NCBI GenBank assembly: GCA_003427395.1
Contig: BFEA01000186.1
Coordinates: 2,531,689 to 2,568,787, forward strand
Length of the DNA stretch: 37,099 nucleotides
Direction: 5' to 3'
Origin: Chara braunii
Taxonomy: Eukaryota > Streptophyta > Charophyceae > Charales > Characeae
Shown: positions 10,120-19,088 of the stretch, piece by piece
Layout: each line of letters begins with the position of its first letter
Position numbering within the stretch: position 1 is the stretch's first letter
The notes under the pieces: model-generated
The model's database searches: none
Told to the model about the DNA's origin: nothing
The model's input: only the letters and a program-made list of their open reading frames with translations
Program-made: the position numbers and the translations under genes

Positions 10120-10442
10120 AAGTGCCTAGTATATGAAAAGAGGTCGCCAATGGTGTAGACAGTCATGTACATGGGTCTTTATGGGCTGAAGTAATCCTGT
10201 TGTGTGAACCAGCTGCAACATAGGATAGTATGGTAGAGTAGGCTGGGTACTGTGCGCCAGAGAAAGAGAACAACTCTGGATACTGCGTTAGTGTGGCCTG
10301 CTGGCGTGGACATTGGCTGATTACTTAATTATGTTGTTCTATTTTGGATAGATCCTCAATGCATGTGTACCCCATACTCATGCATGTAAAAATTAGACAA
10401 CTATTGATCTCGCAATTTGACCTTCTAAAAATAAATACCTTG

Positions 10443-10497
<55 letters not shown>
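10120..10497 (+). repeat. (ATT)n-tailed repeat, copy 5, body deleted
   Basis: The 5' block matches copy 4 (AAAAGAGGTCGCC, CAGTCATGTACATGGGTC, TGTGTGAACCAGCTGC, AGGATAGTATGG). Most of the body is missing. It ends in (ATT)n at 10444-10497. Confidence 0.5.
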
Positions 10498-10535
10498 GTT
10501 GTTATGTATTGAGTATTAGGTAATTTTTGTCATGG

Positions 10536-10660
10536 GTCAGGAAAGGAGAGGAAAGCAGGGCAATATAGAGGAAAAAAGAAATCGTCACCGTGATGATGGT
10601 ATCTACCTCCATTATCCTTCTTCCCTCTCCCTTGATCTGAGTTGCCCTTTCCTCTCTTCG
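10536..10660. repeat. Fold-back element 1
   Basis: GAGAGGAAAGCAGGGCAA near the start pairs with TTGCCCTTTCCTCTC at 10642-10656, around a centre containing ATCGTCACCGTGATGATGG. Whole-length imperfect palindrome of about 125 bp. The copy at 10739-10868 shares the same centre. It could be a MITE-like or hairpin-RNA element; no transposase is present. Confidence 0.5.
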
Positions 10661-10738
10661 TCACATTTTATCCAAGGTGATTGTCGATTGTCATATTCAT
10701 ACGCACTATCTTGCGAATTGTTGTTCGATTAATATCAG

Positions 10739-10868
10739 AGGAAGTGAGAGAAGATCAGATGTGAGGAGGTGTAGGGTAATGGAGAGGAGAGCGACATCGT
10801 CACCGTGTGATAGGTGTCTGCCTCCTCCATCCTTCTCCGTTCTCCCATGATCTAATCCCCTCACTTCC
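10739..10868. repeat. Fold-back element 2
   Basis: GGAAGTGAG at the start pairs with CTCACTTCC at the end. Inside, GATCAGATGTGAGG pairs imperfectly with CATGATCTAATCC. The centre GACATCGTCACCGTGTGATAG matches element 1 (given here in part). Tandem relative of the element 200 bp upstream. Confidence 0.5.
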
Positions 10869-11239
10869 CAGTCCTCACAAAACTATCTGAAATGATAAGA
10901 TATCTTTGAATAGAAAGTCTATTATGTGGAAGACGAATGTTCGAGCAGTCTGACAAAAGCAGGGCGATTGCGGGGGCTCTGCCGGAGTTCAGGAGGAGCT
11001 CTGGAGGCAGGGAACCATCAGGTGCGCATCATCTACTCTTTTTCTGTATCCCTTACTCTCTATCAGGCTGCATGTATGGATGTATGTTATACTATTTCAT
11101 GCTTTCTTCAGAAATAAAACTTTCAGGAAAAGCTGAATAAATGTACGATTTAAGTAAGAATCTTGCTTGATAAGATGAAGGAACCTAGGAAGGACCGAAA
11201 AGTTACCTAGTCTACCTGGGTTTGAAAGACAAAGAGGTG

Positions 11240-12922
11240 TAGTGGAGACTCTCGTAGGGTCGTCTCATCGCTTGTATGAGTCTACTAAAACTGGATGATG
11301 GGGTGTTAGCCGTGCGAAGTTACCCTACCATTCATTTGACTAAGGTAACAAATTGGTGAAATGTTTGTTTGATTGCGGCATTGGTAACGAGAGGCTGCCG
11401 TGCAGTCCCCTCATTACAAGACAGGCTAGGACTAGGAATTAATCTGGTACTTCCGTGAAGTACATTCCTTCAGTTTAACGAAACCAATCTGATCCGGTAC
11501 TTCCGTGAAGTACACTTCTTCAAATCTAACAAAAGTCAAATTGATCCAGTACTTCCGTGAAGTACACTCCTTCAAATCGTTAACAAACAGTCATGTGATC
11601 CGGTACTTCCGTGAAGTACACTTCTTCAAACTTAACAGGAGTCATATGATCCGGTACTTCCGTGAAGTACACTTCTTCAAACTTAACATAAGTCATGTGA
11701 TCCGGTACTTCCGTGAAATACACTTCTTCAAACTTAACAGGAGTCATGTGATCCGGTACTTCCGTGAAGTACACTTCTTCAAACTTAACAGGAGTCATGT
11801 AATCCGGTACTTCCGTGAAGTACACTTCTTTAAACTTAACAACAGTTATTTGATCCGGTACTTCCGTGAAGTAGACTCCTTCAGTCTAAATGAGCAATTT
11901 GATCCGGTACTTCTGTGAAGTACACTCCTACAATCATTAACATAAGTTTATTGATCCGGTACTCCCGTGGGGCTCTCCTATCACCGATCGAACCAGACTG
12001 GGGAGGGAATTGAGTACTCCCAAGTGAGTACGTGAACTCCTAAGTCTGAAACAATCTGTCCGACTTCCTGTGGGAGTCAACATGCCTTTTGCTCACTTAC
12101 AACGCATGAGCCAGATAGGTGAGCTGTCAGGGAAACTCAATTAGGAGTTGTTTTTTATCTCCTATGCATCAAACTGGTGGTAGGATGGCTCCCGGGTGGG
12201 TTATCCTAACACTTGTTTGATTTGGAGGTCAACTAACGGAAGGAAAAAGTAAGGCGATTATGTTTGAACAAGTAAAGGAATACTCCCGGGTGAGTAACCT
12301 TACGACTTGTTCAGATATGATTAATTGACGATATAAATAAGTATTAACGATCCACCTGATTAACATTGAAGCGGGACATGGGAGGCTTCCGTGGGGTCAT
12401 CCTAATGCTTGCTTAACTCAATCTTAACGGATCTAACAAGATACTCCTATTAAAGGAGGATCTGATGTTTGTCTGAGTCCACTAACTTAATCCCAGCTCG
12501 TCTGACTCTAAGTAAGTAGTAGAGTGGCTCCCGTAGAGTCATCCTATTACACTTTTAAGGGAAAGACTGAGCTATGAAATCAAGTAGTAATAGGAGGCTT
12601 TCGTGAAGACCGCGTGTTACTGACTTTGATTTGTAATTGACACTTGGATCTGGAGTGTTTTTTCTGAATGTTGGGTCAAGTGTTGAGACGGCTTAACATG
12701 GACCTCCTAACTACCTGTGTAACTAATATAAGGATACTCCTTGGAGAGTTATCCTGTCACTTGCACTAGATTGCTTAAACTACTCGATTGCGCTAAAACT
12801 GCATGGACTTTGAAGGGTGGCTGGGTGCTCCCGTAGGCTACTCAACTACTTTTCTAACTAACAGATTGGCTGGAATTGATCAAGTAGTGAAAGATTCGCA
12901 GGTGAATCAGCCCACTACTTGC
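11240..12922. repeat. Array of nested palindromes (hairpin units)
   Basis: At least a dozen units outside the 51-bp core form long imperfect hairpins, each with an inner stem around a CTCCCGTGGGG-like loop and one or two outer stems. Clear examples: CAGACT 11994 with AGTCTG 12043, enclosing GTACTC 12014 and GAGTAC 12026; GACTTCC 12062 with GGGAGTC 12072; ATCAAAC 12168 with GTTTGAT 12215; GAACAAGT 12266 with ACTTGTTC 12305; AGATACTCCT 12439 with AGGAGGATCT 12454; ATCAAGT 12579 with ACTTTGAT 12623; CAAGTAGTG 12881 with CACTACTTG 12913, enclosing GATTC and GAATC. The stem sequences differ between units while pairing is kept. No protein is conserved. The array probably lies in or next to the LTR of the plus-strand gypsy element. 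Confidence 0.7.
11440..11985. repeat. 51-bp tandem repeat with perfect 7-bp hairpin
   Basis: Eleven units have cores at 11446, 11496, 11548, 11602, 11653, 11704, 11755, 11806, 11857, 11906 and 11958. The spacing is 49-54 bp, mostly 51. Nearly every unit carries GTACTTC-CGT-GAAGTAC, a stem of seven with a three-base loop. Because 51 is a multiple of three, both strands stay open over several units (+ 11505-11918, - 11580-11825) and would give 17-residue repeats such as RYFREVHFFKLN. I regard these frames as by-products of the repeat. The last unit grades into the diverged palindromes downstream. Confidence 0.9.
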
Positions 12923-13455
12923 GTGTGTTAGAACAAGAAGAAGAGAAAGAGGACAAAGGGAGTGCTTCATCGGGAGCGACCCCAAAAGTCCTTTAGAAAG
13001 AAATGTGAAAGAAAGCGAATACCGTAGGGAATAGAATTTGACGAGGAGAAGTTCCACGTAGCTTCAGTTTATTGATAGGCTCCTAAGGGAGAAACCACCG
13101 AACGACATGAGTAGATCTCTGTTAAATTACCGCATAAGCACTAAAGGGTGCGCTTATCCGCAAGAGAGGGAAACTGCAAGGACTTAAGGAAAGGAAAATA
13201 TGAGTTTCCCTGTGACAATTAGAGACACAGGCAAAAAAACTCCTTGAAATAAAAGGAGGAGGAGTGACAGACAACTCAGGGTAGATAGAAGCTAGGGGTT
13301 AGACTTTGGGAAGTTGATCCCAAAGCTCACAAACCAGAACCAAGAGTTTGACCCTTAGATATCATTATGTAGGAATCAAGTGAGGATGTTGAATCATTGT
13401 TGACCTGTGTGTGTGCAGGTCTTTGCTTGGTCTTCTACAATTAAAGGAGAAGTCC

Positions 13456-13462
13456 TATAAAG
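13456..13462 (+). promoter_or_regulatory. Possible LTR TATA box (TATAAAG)
   Basis: TATAAAG lies about 950 bp upstream of the LTR end and 170 bp upstream of AATAAA, a plausible U3/R layout. It lies in the loop of a local hairpin, so it may be fortuitous. Confidence 0.3.
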
Positions 13463-13626
13463 AGGACTCAACTTTTCTGTTATCTCTCGATAACAGGTCG
13501 GTCGTTGCCGATTCAACTTTTTCACCTTGGCTTGATACCTACACCTAAAATCAAACCCTGTGGTCAATAAGACTGTCACCTGTGGTCGTTGCCTAAATGG
13601 TCGTGGTCACTCTCAAGGGTCCATTG

Positions 13627-13632
13627 AATAAA
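13627..13632 (+). terminator. Possible LTR polyadenylation signal (AATAAA)
   Basis: AATAAA is followed by a G/T-rich tract (GTGAGGGGGCTGGGATTG). It would end an R region of roughly 150 bp if transcription starts ~25 bp after the TATA box. Inference from spacing only. Confidence 0.3.
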
Positions 13633-14404
13633 TGTGAGGGGGCTGGGATTGCATCTCAGGAAAGATAGAGCAATCATGCATGGATTGGGGAGTGAGGGAC
13701 ATTGTCAATGGTTGATGGTTGACGCCGTCAGTGCATGGCATGTGAAGTGCGTTTGCATTACGTTATGCAGGTCTGTTTTGTGCATGATTCGGGCTGGACT
13801 GGAATTGACACCGTGAAGAGTCCGGACACACAACACTTGTGAAAGTGGGAAGGGTTCCCAGTGGTAATACCTCAATATTCATAATCAGTCTTACATAACT
13901 CGTATGATATCTGATGATCAGTCATACGTTGAGTAGAGTAGAACATCTTTGGTAGTGATAAGGTATTGTTTTGATACTTTGAACATAGTGTTCGAAAGGA
14001 GAAAGTGTCTTTGGGAACAGAAGCGGAAATAGACGATCATCTCAAAGTTCGACCTGAGTATTTAACGGGTCAGTCATAGGCGTCTTACCGCGCGTACCCC
14101 ATTTCATGCTACTACGATCGAGCAAACGCCCTCGGTTGACCTACCTCTACTCAGGCATGTAAAAGCCTTCGCACGTGGGCCGGTAGCTCAGCAGGGATAC
14201 GTCTACCTAAGGGTGGTGACAACCCCTTGGGTAGAGGTAAGTTGTACCTTGCGACGTCCTGACCTGTCGCAGGGCGTCTTGAGAGGTATAGCACGCGCGC
14301 ACGGTTGGAGTGGTAACTGGTTCTTATAAGACAAAACATCCTGCGTGACACGACCGTGAGGTTTAGCACTCCCAGCAGGGTGCGAGACCTCCGCGCGCGA
14401 CAGG

Positions 14405-14422
14405 TGGCGCCGTTGCCGGGGA
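14405..14422 (+). other. Primer binding site, tRNA-Asp type
   Basis: TGGCGCCGTTGCCGGGGA is the PBS found in many plant Ty3/gypsy elements and is complementary to the 3' end of plant tRNA-Asp. It follows the presumed LTR end by two bases. It sets the strand and 5' boundary of the internal region of the plus-strand element. Confidence 0.85.
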
Positions 14423-14566
14423 CTTTCGGTTGTCTGCCGGGGTCCTATGTGAACAGACCTGGGTCTGGCTAATTGAAGCCCTAGCAAAACAACAAGTAAA
14501 AATGTAGGATAGTATATGAGTCTTCACCAGGTAGAGGGAGTAAGAATATTTTTGGTACGAGCCTAG

Positions 14567-14974
14567 TGTCGGAAAAGGTGCTTTGGGAACCCCACCGATT
14601 ATCATAGTCACTCTTCCAGCCTTCATCATTGTGAAGTCTTCAATGGACACGTAAATGCAGAGCAAGCGGCCTTAGCAGCTCGAGCGGCTCCCAAGGGAGG
14701 GTGCAAATTTTTCACACCAGAAGCCCTCTACTGCCTATATCTGGAGATGGGGCCGGAGTTGGCTAGTAGGGATTTCGAGGAAATCCTGTCAATAATTAAC
14801 GCTGATGTCCGTGTTCATTACATGGAACCAAGACAAAGTTATTGAAAAAAGTTCAAGGTTGAAGTAAAAATCAGGGCATATGTTGATGGTATCCCCATAA
14901 TGTTTGGAATGATATATGATTCCTGGACGGGCAACTGGGTATCCGTTGAAGAGGTTGGACAAATAGGATGGTAA
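14567..14974 (+). pseudogene. Leader ORF upstream of gag, plus-strand element
   Basis: Between the stop at 14564 and TAA 14972-14974 the frame that also carries gag is open except for one TGA (14843-14845). The product contains HVNAEQAALAARAAPKGGCK, then EALYCLYLEMGPELASRDF, FEEILSIINADVRVHYMEP, and after the stop KFKVEVKIRAYVDGIP and WTGNWVSVEEV. No early ATG is present. The composition (strand-like KVEVKIRAYVDG, helix-like EALYCLYLEM) looks like real protein. It occupies the place where the minus-strand element has its large unknown ORF block. Function unknown. Confidence 0.4.
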
Positions 14975-15238
14975 AGAAGGTGACCTGGATCAATTTTAGA
15001 TCTTAAGATGACAGAGGAGGCTGTTAGGAACTCTGGTTAGGAAAGCTAGTAAGTGCCGATTGGTGAGGAAAGGTAGGAATCATAGACTAGAAATGTAGAT
15101 GCAGAGGGTCTTAAATGGTATATGGGATAAAAAGGGAAAAGTTTAAAAAGGAAAAAGAGCGAGGCGGCTGAAAATTTAATCCGAAAGACATCGTTTTTTT
15201 CTGTGTAACACAGATTTTGCTAAAAGCAAGCGGGAAAA

Positions 15239-16009
15239 ATGGGAGACACAAATGGGGCAGAGCCCATAACGGCTGCCGAGATCGCACGACTACTGGACAG
15301 TAGAAATGTCAGAAGGTCCCAGCTTCCTCGGATATAAAATTTTCCGTTCCAAGGGGAGAGAGTATCACACTGGCTTGAACTGCTGGAGCAGGTTTTCAAT
15401 CGAATGACGCCGGCAGAAAAATTCGCCCAGTTATTTGAGTATGTGTGGTGGGAATATCGCCCCGACGTTAAACAAATTGTGGCTGACGCCCAACGAAACT
15501 GGAACAGTTTCAAAATGGAAATGCAAAGAAAGTATAATCTGGGAGACGGGTTATTGACGATCGACCAGCTTTATAACGTCAACCGAAATAACTTCACCAC
15601 GATAGGGGCATTCGTAACAACTTTCGAGAAAATGGCAAAGCGGGTGCCATGACTTTCCGAAGAGATGCAGTGTGTCATCTTTTTGGGAAAGTTCTCAGGA
15701 TAAGAGACTATGGAGCTGACCCGGGAAGGGGCGTCAGAAAAAAAGACTTCCTGGGAGACAATAAAGAAAAATTTGGCATCTCGGGATCTGGACCAGGTAT
15801 TCCACCATCAAGTGAAGATGGAAAGGAAAAGAAGAAAGGAGATAGGAATCGTCCAAGGAGCTGACTTGACCCTAGGAGGAGTATTAAGTAGTATGGTCAC
15901 TCAACTGAAAGAGTTGAAAGACAAGGTAGAGTCAGGAAAGGTGATGGAAGTTGAACAAATGACAAACAAAAGAAGACTGAGGAGGAGAGTGGCGGAAGTA
16001 AGGGAGTAG
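15239..16009 (+). pseudogene. gag: Gag (capsid region), Ty3/gypsy, with in-frame stops
   Basis: ATG 15239 starts MGDTNGAEPITAAEIARLL. The frame is kept to TAG 16007-16009 but is cut by TAA 15335, TGA 15650 and TAA near 15707. The middle (HWLELLEQVFNRMTPAEKF, then QRNWNSFKMEMQRKYNLGD) has the helical W/F pattern of retrotransposon Gag and is comparable to the minus-strand Gag (FVEKWESYAYRKRFSEREW). The C-terminal part is a Lys/Glu-rich coiled-coil-like region. Its role is to form the virus-like particle in the cytoplasm. Three stops make this copy inactive. Confidence 0.65.
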
Positions 16010-16198
16010 CGATACCTGAAGTAGCAACGCAAGCTAAGAAAACCCAAAAGCAGAACCAAAATCGGGCATCAAGGAAACAAGGAGGAGGAAAACGATAGAG
16101 TTCACAACAGACCGGGGTACCAAATGTCGCAGGGGCGCCAGCCCCGGTTCCTCCATTCGGACCATGGTAAGTGGTAGCCGGGTTTTGGTCAAATTGGG

Positions 16199-16822
16199 AT
16201 GAACCCAAACTTGCCCCAGGTTCAAGGAGCCGGGGCGGAACCATCCCAAGGGCAAGGAGCAAGTGGAGGAATGCCACAACAGGCTCTGCCGCCACAAGGT
16301 AACCAGGGGCAATTTCAGGGACAGGGACACGGTCAAGGACATGGTGAGGGGAAAAATGGAGGAAGAGGAAATGACAATGGAGGGAGAGGATTCGGAGGAA
16401 GAGGAAACGGTGGACAAGGTGGAAATTGGGAAAATCAAGGAGGTAATCAGACTGGAAACTTCAATCAGTCGAATTTTAATCAAATTGGACAAGGTTACAA
16501 CCAAGGTTTTGGTCGGGGTTATGGCCAAGGTTACGGTCAAGGCAATAACCAGAATTACGGTAGAGGGTTTGGAAGGAGTGATGGGCAATGGAGTGGTAAA
16601 GGGGTCAACAGAGGTTTGATAGACTACAGGGAGTGCGTAGGTACACACTGTACGATAAAAGAACATACCGTGAGAAGGTGTCATGTTAGGAGGGTGGATG
16701 AACAAGATGGTTTGATCACATCAAGTATCGACGGGGATGTGTTCGATAAGAGAGGAGACAAGATCGACCCAAACATCCCTGGAGGAACGAGAAAAGAAGC
16801 CATTACAATTGCAGGACTTTGA
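16199..16822 (+). pseudogene. gag: Gag nucleocapsid region, Gln/Gly-rich with variant CCHC knuckle
   Basis: In the same frame as the capsid region. A ~130-residue Gln/Gly/Asn-rich stretch (GQGHGQGHGEGKNGG, YNQGFGRGYGQGYGQGNNQ) is followed by CVGTHCTIKEHTVRRC, a zinc-knuckle-like C-X4-C-X4-H-X4-C. The standard retroviral form is C-X2-C-X4-H-X4-C, as seen in the minus-strand element, so the first spacing is aberrant or degraded. The segment then runs into IDPNIPGGTRKEA before the stop at 16820-16822. It would bind the element RNA. The low-complexity part also stays open on other frames; those are shadows. Confidence 0.55.
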
Positions 16823-16837
16823 CCAAGCGCCCCTGCC

Positions 16838-17215
16838 ATGTTTCGTATATGGCAGGAGAAAGAGGATCCTTTTATTTGGGTAGAAGAAGTTGACGAACGA
16901 AGTGACCAACTGAAGAAAAAAGTGAAGATTAGTGAGGAAGGAGAGAATGCGTCACTGGTTGAGCTTGAGCCAGGAGAAGATAATGTAGTCAGAGAGTCGG
17001 TAAGGGAAACCCTAGGAAGGATGAAAGACATGATAGATAAGATGGGCAGATTAAATGTAAAGATGTCTGACATCTGCGAGGAGGTAAGGAATCTAGAAAT
17101 GAAAATACCACACGTATTCACGATGGGTCAAGGGAAAGAAGATGATGGGCCAAGGGCTCCTAACCCTAGAGCTTTGAGAGCCACTCTGGCTGCTGGGTCA
17201 GAAGCTGCTTATTAG
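16838..17215 (+). pseudogene. Gag-Pol linker, coiled-coil rich
   Basis: Continues the gag frame after a single stop. FRIWQEKEDPFIWVEEVDER is followed by long charged heptad-like stretches (QLKKKVKISEEGENASLVEL, GRMKDMIDKMGRLNVKMSDI) and PRAPNPRALRATLAAGSEAA. No enzymatic motif. It probably is a spacer between nucleocapsid and protease. It ends at TAG 17213-17215. Confidence 0.45.
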
Positions 17216-17692
17216 GCGCTAAGGAACTTTGTTCCTCATACTGCACGGAGACCTAAAGGAGGAAATGCGCCCAAAGAACAAGCATAAGCTCGTGTTCCAC
17301 CTCAAGGGGGAGCCTCTATCGAGATAGAGAAAGAGGAAGAAGAGGAACAGGATGAGTTACCTAAGGAGGAAAAAGCGAGACAAGCGGAGTTGAGGGCTAA
17401 GAAACGAAAGATTGATGCTAAAGGAGGAAAGGAAAAAGCTGGGGAGAAATCAAAGAAGAAATGGAAGTACCAAACATCGATTGAAGAGGGGGTTGATCTG
17501 GAGAACCTGGTCAACAAGCTTCTTGAGGGACATAATGAATTGCTGAACTTGAAGGAAATTTTGGCAATTGCGCCCAAGCTCAGGGAGCTAGTGAAAGCGA
17601 AATTGGCAAGAAAGAGAGTCGCAACAGTAAGGATGGGAGACATGATTCCCAAGGAGGCCAACTGGAAAGTAGCCGGGAGCAAGATGGACTGA
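17216..17692 (+). pseudogene. Gag-Pol linker, Lys/Glu-rich, upstream of protease
   Basis: Same frame again. An acidic run EIEKEEEEEQDELPKEEK is followed by KKRKIDAKGGKEKAGEKSKK and the region EEGVDLENLVNKLLEGHNEL and MGDMIPKEANWKVAGSKMD. That type of segment commonly precedes the aspartic protease in gypsy polyproteins of this kind. It ends at TGA 17690-17692, immediately before the protease segment in the same frame. A stop near 17287 also interrupts it. Confidence 0.45.
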
Positions 17693-18376
17693 AAATTTGT
17701 AGGGACATGATCCATCGACGTCAATATTAGAGGGAAAGGATGCCCTGGAATGGTGGACACAGGAGCGGAGATGAACATCATGAATCTTGAAACAACTGAG
17801 AAACTAGGGTTGAAAATCGACAGGAAGGACTCTGGATACCTTAATGCGGCTAGTGGAAAGTCAGGTTATATAGGGATGGCCTCGAACGTAGTTGTGGAAA
17901 TAGGAAGTGTCAGAGTCCGGTCTTGCTTCTACATCATGCCTACTTTGGATCTTCCTATATTACTAGGAAGGTCCTTCTTGTCACGATAAGAGTCCCTTAT
18001 CATGAGCAAGCATGATGGGACCATGTACGTAATTCTATGTGACCCTGCTTGTGCTAACTTCGAGGTCATTACCTATAAAAATACAGGTCCTCATAGCTCG
18101 AAGAACCGACTTAATGTTGGGTCATATACCTTTGAGGAGTCCGAAAAAATGAGAAGAGAATTAGAGTGGGGGTCTGACGAGGAAGACGAGGAAGAAGAAA
18201 GTGGGGGTTTGGCCTTGAGTCTGGCCAACATCGACCAAGCAATGTACATGGTATCCGCATATGATATGGCGGAACCAGAAGCCATCCGGGCTTTGACTGA
18301 CAAATTGTATGATTTCCCTGAAGGAGGAAGGATGAAATTGGTGTACAGGTCGCCCCCTAAAGAGGAAAAAGTGTAG
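17693..18376 (+). pseudogene. Aspartic protease (PR), Ty3/gypsy, plus-strand element
   Basis: The active-site motif GMVDTGAEMNIM (D-T-G) lies at 17747-17785 and the flap partner LPILLGRSFLSR (hydrophobic-I-L-L-G-R) at about 17954-17989. Together these mark a retropepsin-like fold of ~80 residues. A stop at 17987-17989 separates a C-terminal extension from 18002 (MSKHDGTMYVILCDPACANF) with acidic EEDEEEESGG and ANIDQAMYMVSAYDMAEPEA. The extension ends at TAG 18374-18376, 30 bases before the frameshift heptamer. It would cleave the polyprotein; this copy is interrupted. Confidence 0.7.
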
Positions 18377-18405
18377 GGACCATATGCCCAAGCATGCGGT
18401 CAGCA

Positions 18406-18412
18406 TTTTTTA
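18406..18412 (+). promoter_or_regulatory. -1 ribosomal frameshift heptamer T TTT TTA
   Basis: In the protease frame the codons are CAT TTT TTA, so T TTT TTA fits the X XXY YYZ rule. A -1 slip moves exactly into the downstream RT frame (FFRGRLKQGG...). The homologous site in the minus-strand element is T TTT TTG. I see no clear downstream stem here. In this copy a TAG 30 bases upstream would stop ribosomes first. Confidence 0.6.
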
Positions 18413-19088
18413 GGGGTAGGCTCAAGCAAGGGGGAAAGAGGAGGTACAAGACGGTAGACAAAAAAAACCACCCTGTTCCAGTCTTAGTGACTCATGAAGA
18501 GGGAGTGCACTATGAGCAGAAACGAGAATTGATTAGGCAAATGAGATAGAAACGAGAAGTTGAAACCTGTCGTATCAACAAAGAGACTGAGAAAGACCTT
18601 ATCATTGGTAAACCTGAGTTCTTAACCAAGCAAGAGAGGGCGTTCGTAGTTGACTTAATGAAAGAAAAACACAGCACCTATGCCTTCAACGATGAGCAGA
18701 GGGGAAGGCTGGATGTGGACAAGATAGGAATGATCCAAATTCACACGGTCCCACATCAACCTTGGAATGTTAGAGGAGCCATGTATCCAAATCGCGATGA
18801 TCAGAGAAGGGTGGTAGAGTACCTTGACGTAAAATTGGATCTCACGTAGCAGGATTCTCTAGCGGACCTTATGCTTCACAATGGTTCTGCTTCATCAAGC
18901 TGAACGGAGTACTAAGGTGGGTGCAGAATTTGCAAAGGTTGAACGTTGTAACGGTTAGGGATGCTAGAGGGCTCCCTAACACTGACCAACTCTCTGAAGC
19001 CTGTGCTGGAAGGTCTATTATCTCGTTCATAGATCTGTAACCGGTTATGACCAGTTCCTAGTGTATCCGGCAGATAGGCGGATAACGG
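18407..19088 (+). pseudogene. pol: Pol N-terminus and start of reverse transcriptase, truncated
   Basis: After the frameshift the protein reads FFRGRLKQGGKRRYKTVDKK, NHPVPVLVTHEEGVHYEQ, then PEFLTKQERAFVVDLMKE and IQIHTVPHQPWNVRGAMYP. A stop lies at about 18548 and the frame changes near 18842. The RT fingers follow: GPYASQWFCFIKLNGVLRWV, QNLQRLNVVTVRDARGLPN, GRSIISFIDL, then GYDQFLVYPADRRITV after another shift. The minus-strand element has the same order (LRWIQNLQRTNAVTIRDVGS). The RT is cut at 19088, just before the expected MHTPLG, where the other element begins. Palm and catalytic DD are missing in the window. Confidence 0.7.

Larger units (their letters stand above)
12923..14402 (+). 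mobile_element. LTR (3' part) of the older gypsy element
   Basis: The LTR end is placed at 14402 (...GCGACA), two bases before a tRNA-Asp-type primer binding site. The start of the LTR could not be found: the second LTR is lost, so there is no internal comparison. The LTR may extend well upstream through the palindrome array. Within it are a possible TATA box at 13456, an AATAAA at 13627 and more hairpins (AGTCCT/AGGACT 13451-13468; CTGTTATC/GATAACAG near 13479-13498). Confidence 0.5.

Noticed and set aside
11505-11918. 137-residue repetitive ORF and its antisense partner as real proteins
   Set aside because: Both strands are open only because the repeat period is 51; the conserved part of the unit is a palindrome, not a codon pattern.
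11440-11985. CRISPR array
   Set aside because: There are no unique spacers of regular length between short identical repeats, no cas genes, and the context is eukaryotic retroelements.
14177-14250. tRNA gene (TAGCTCAGCAGG resembles an A box)
   Set aside because: No B box or cloverleaf could be made; the following sequence is a long CTACCTAAGGG hairpin instead.
16034-16705. 223-residue antisense ORF over the gag Gln/Gly region, and similar antisense frames at 28217-28744 and 27465-27935
   Set aside because: Shadows of low-complexity or coding sequence on the opposite strand.
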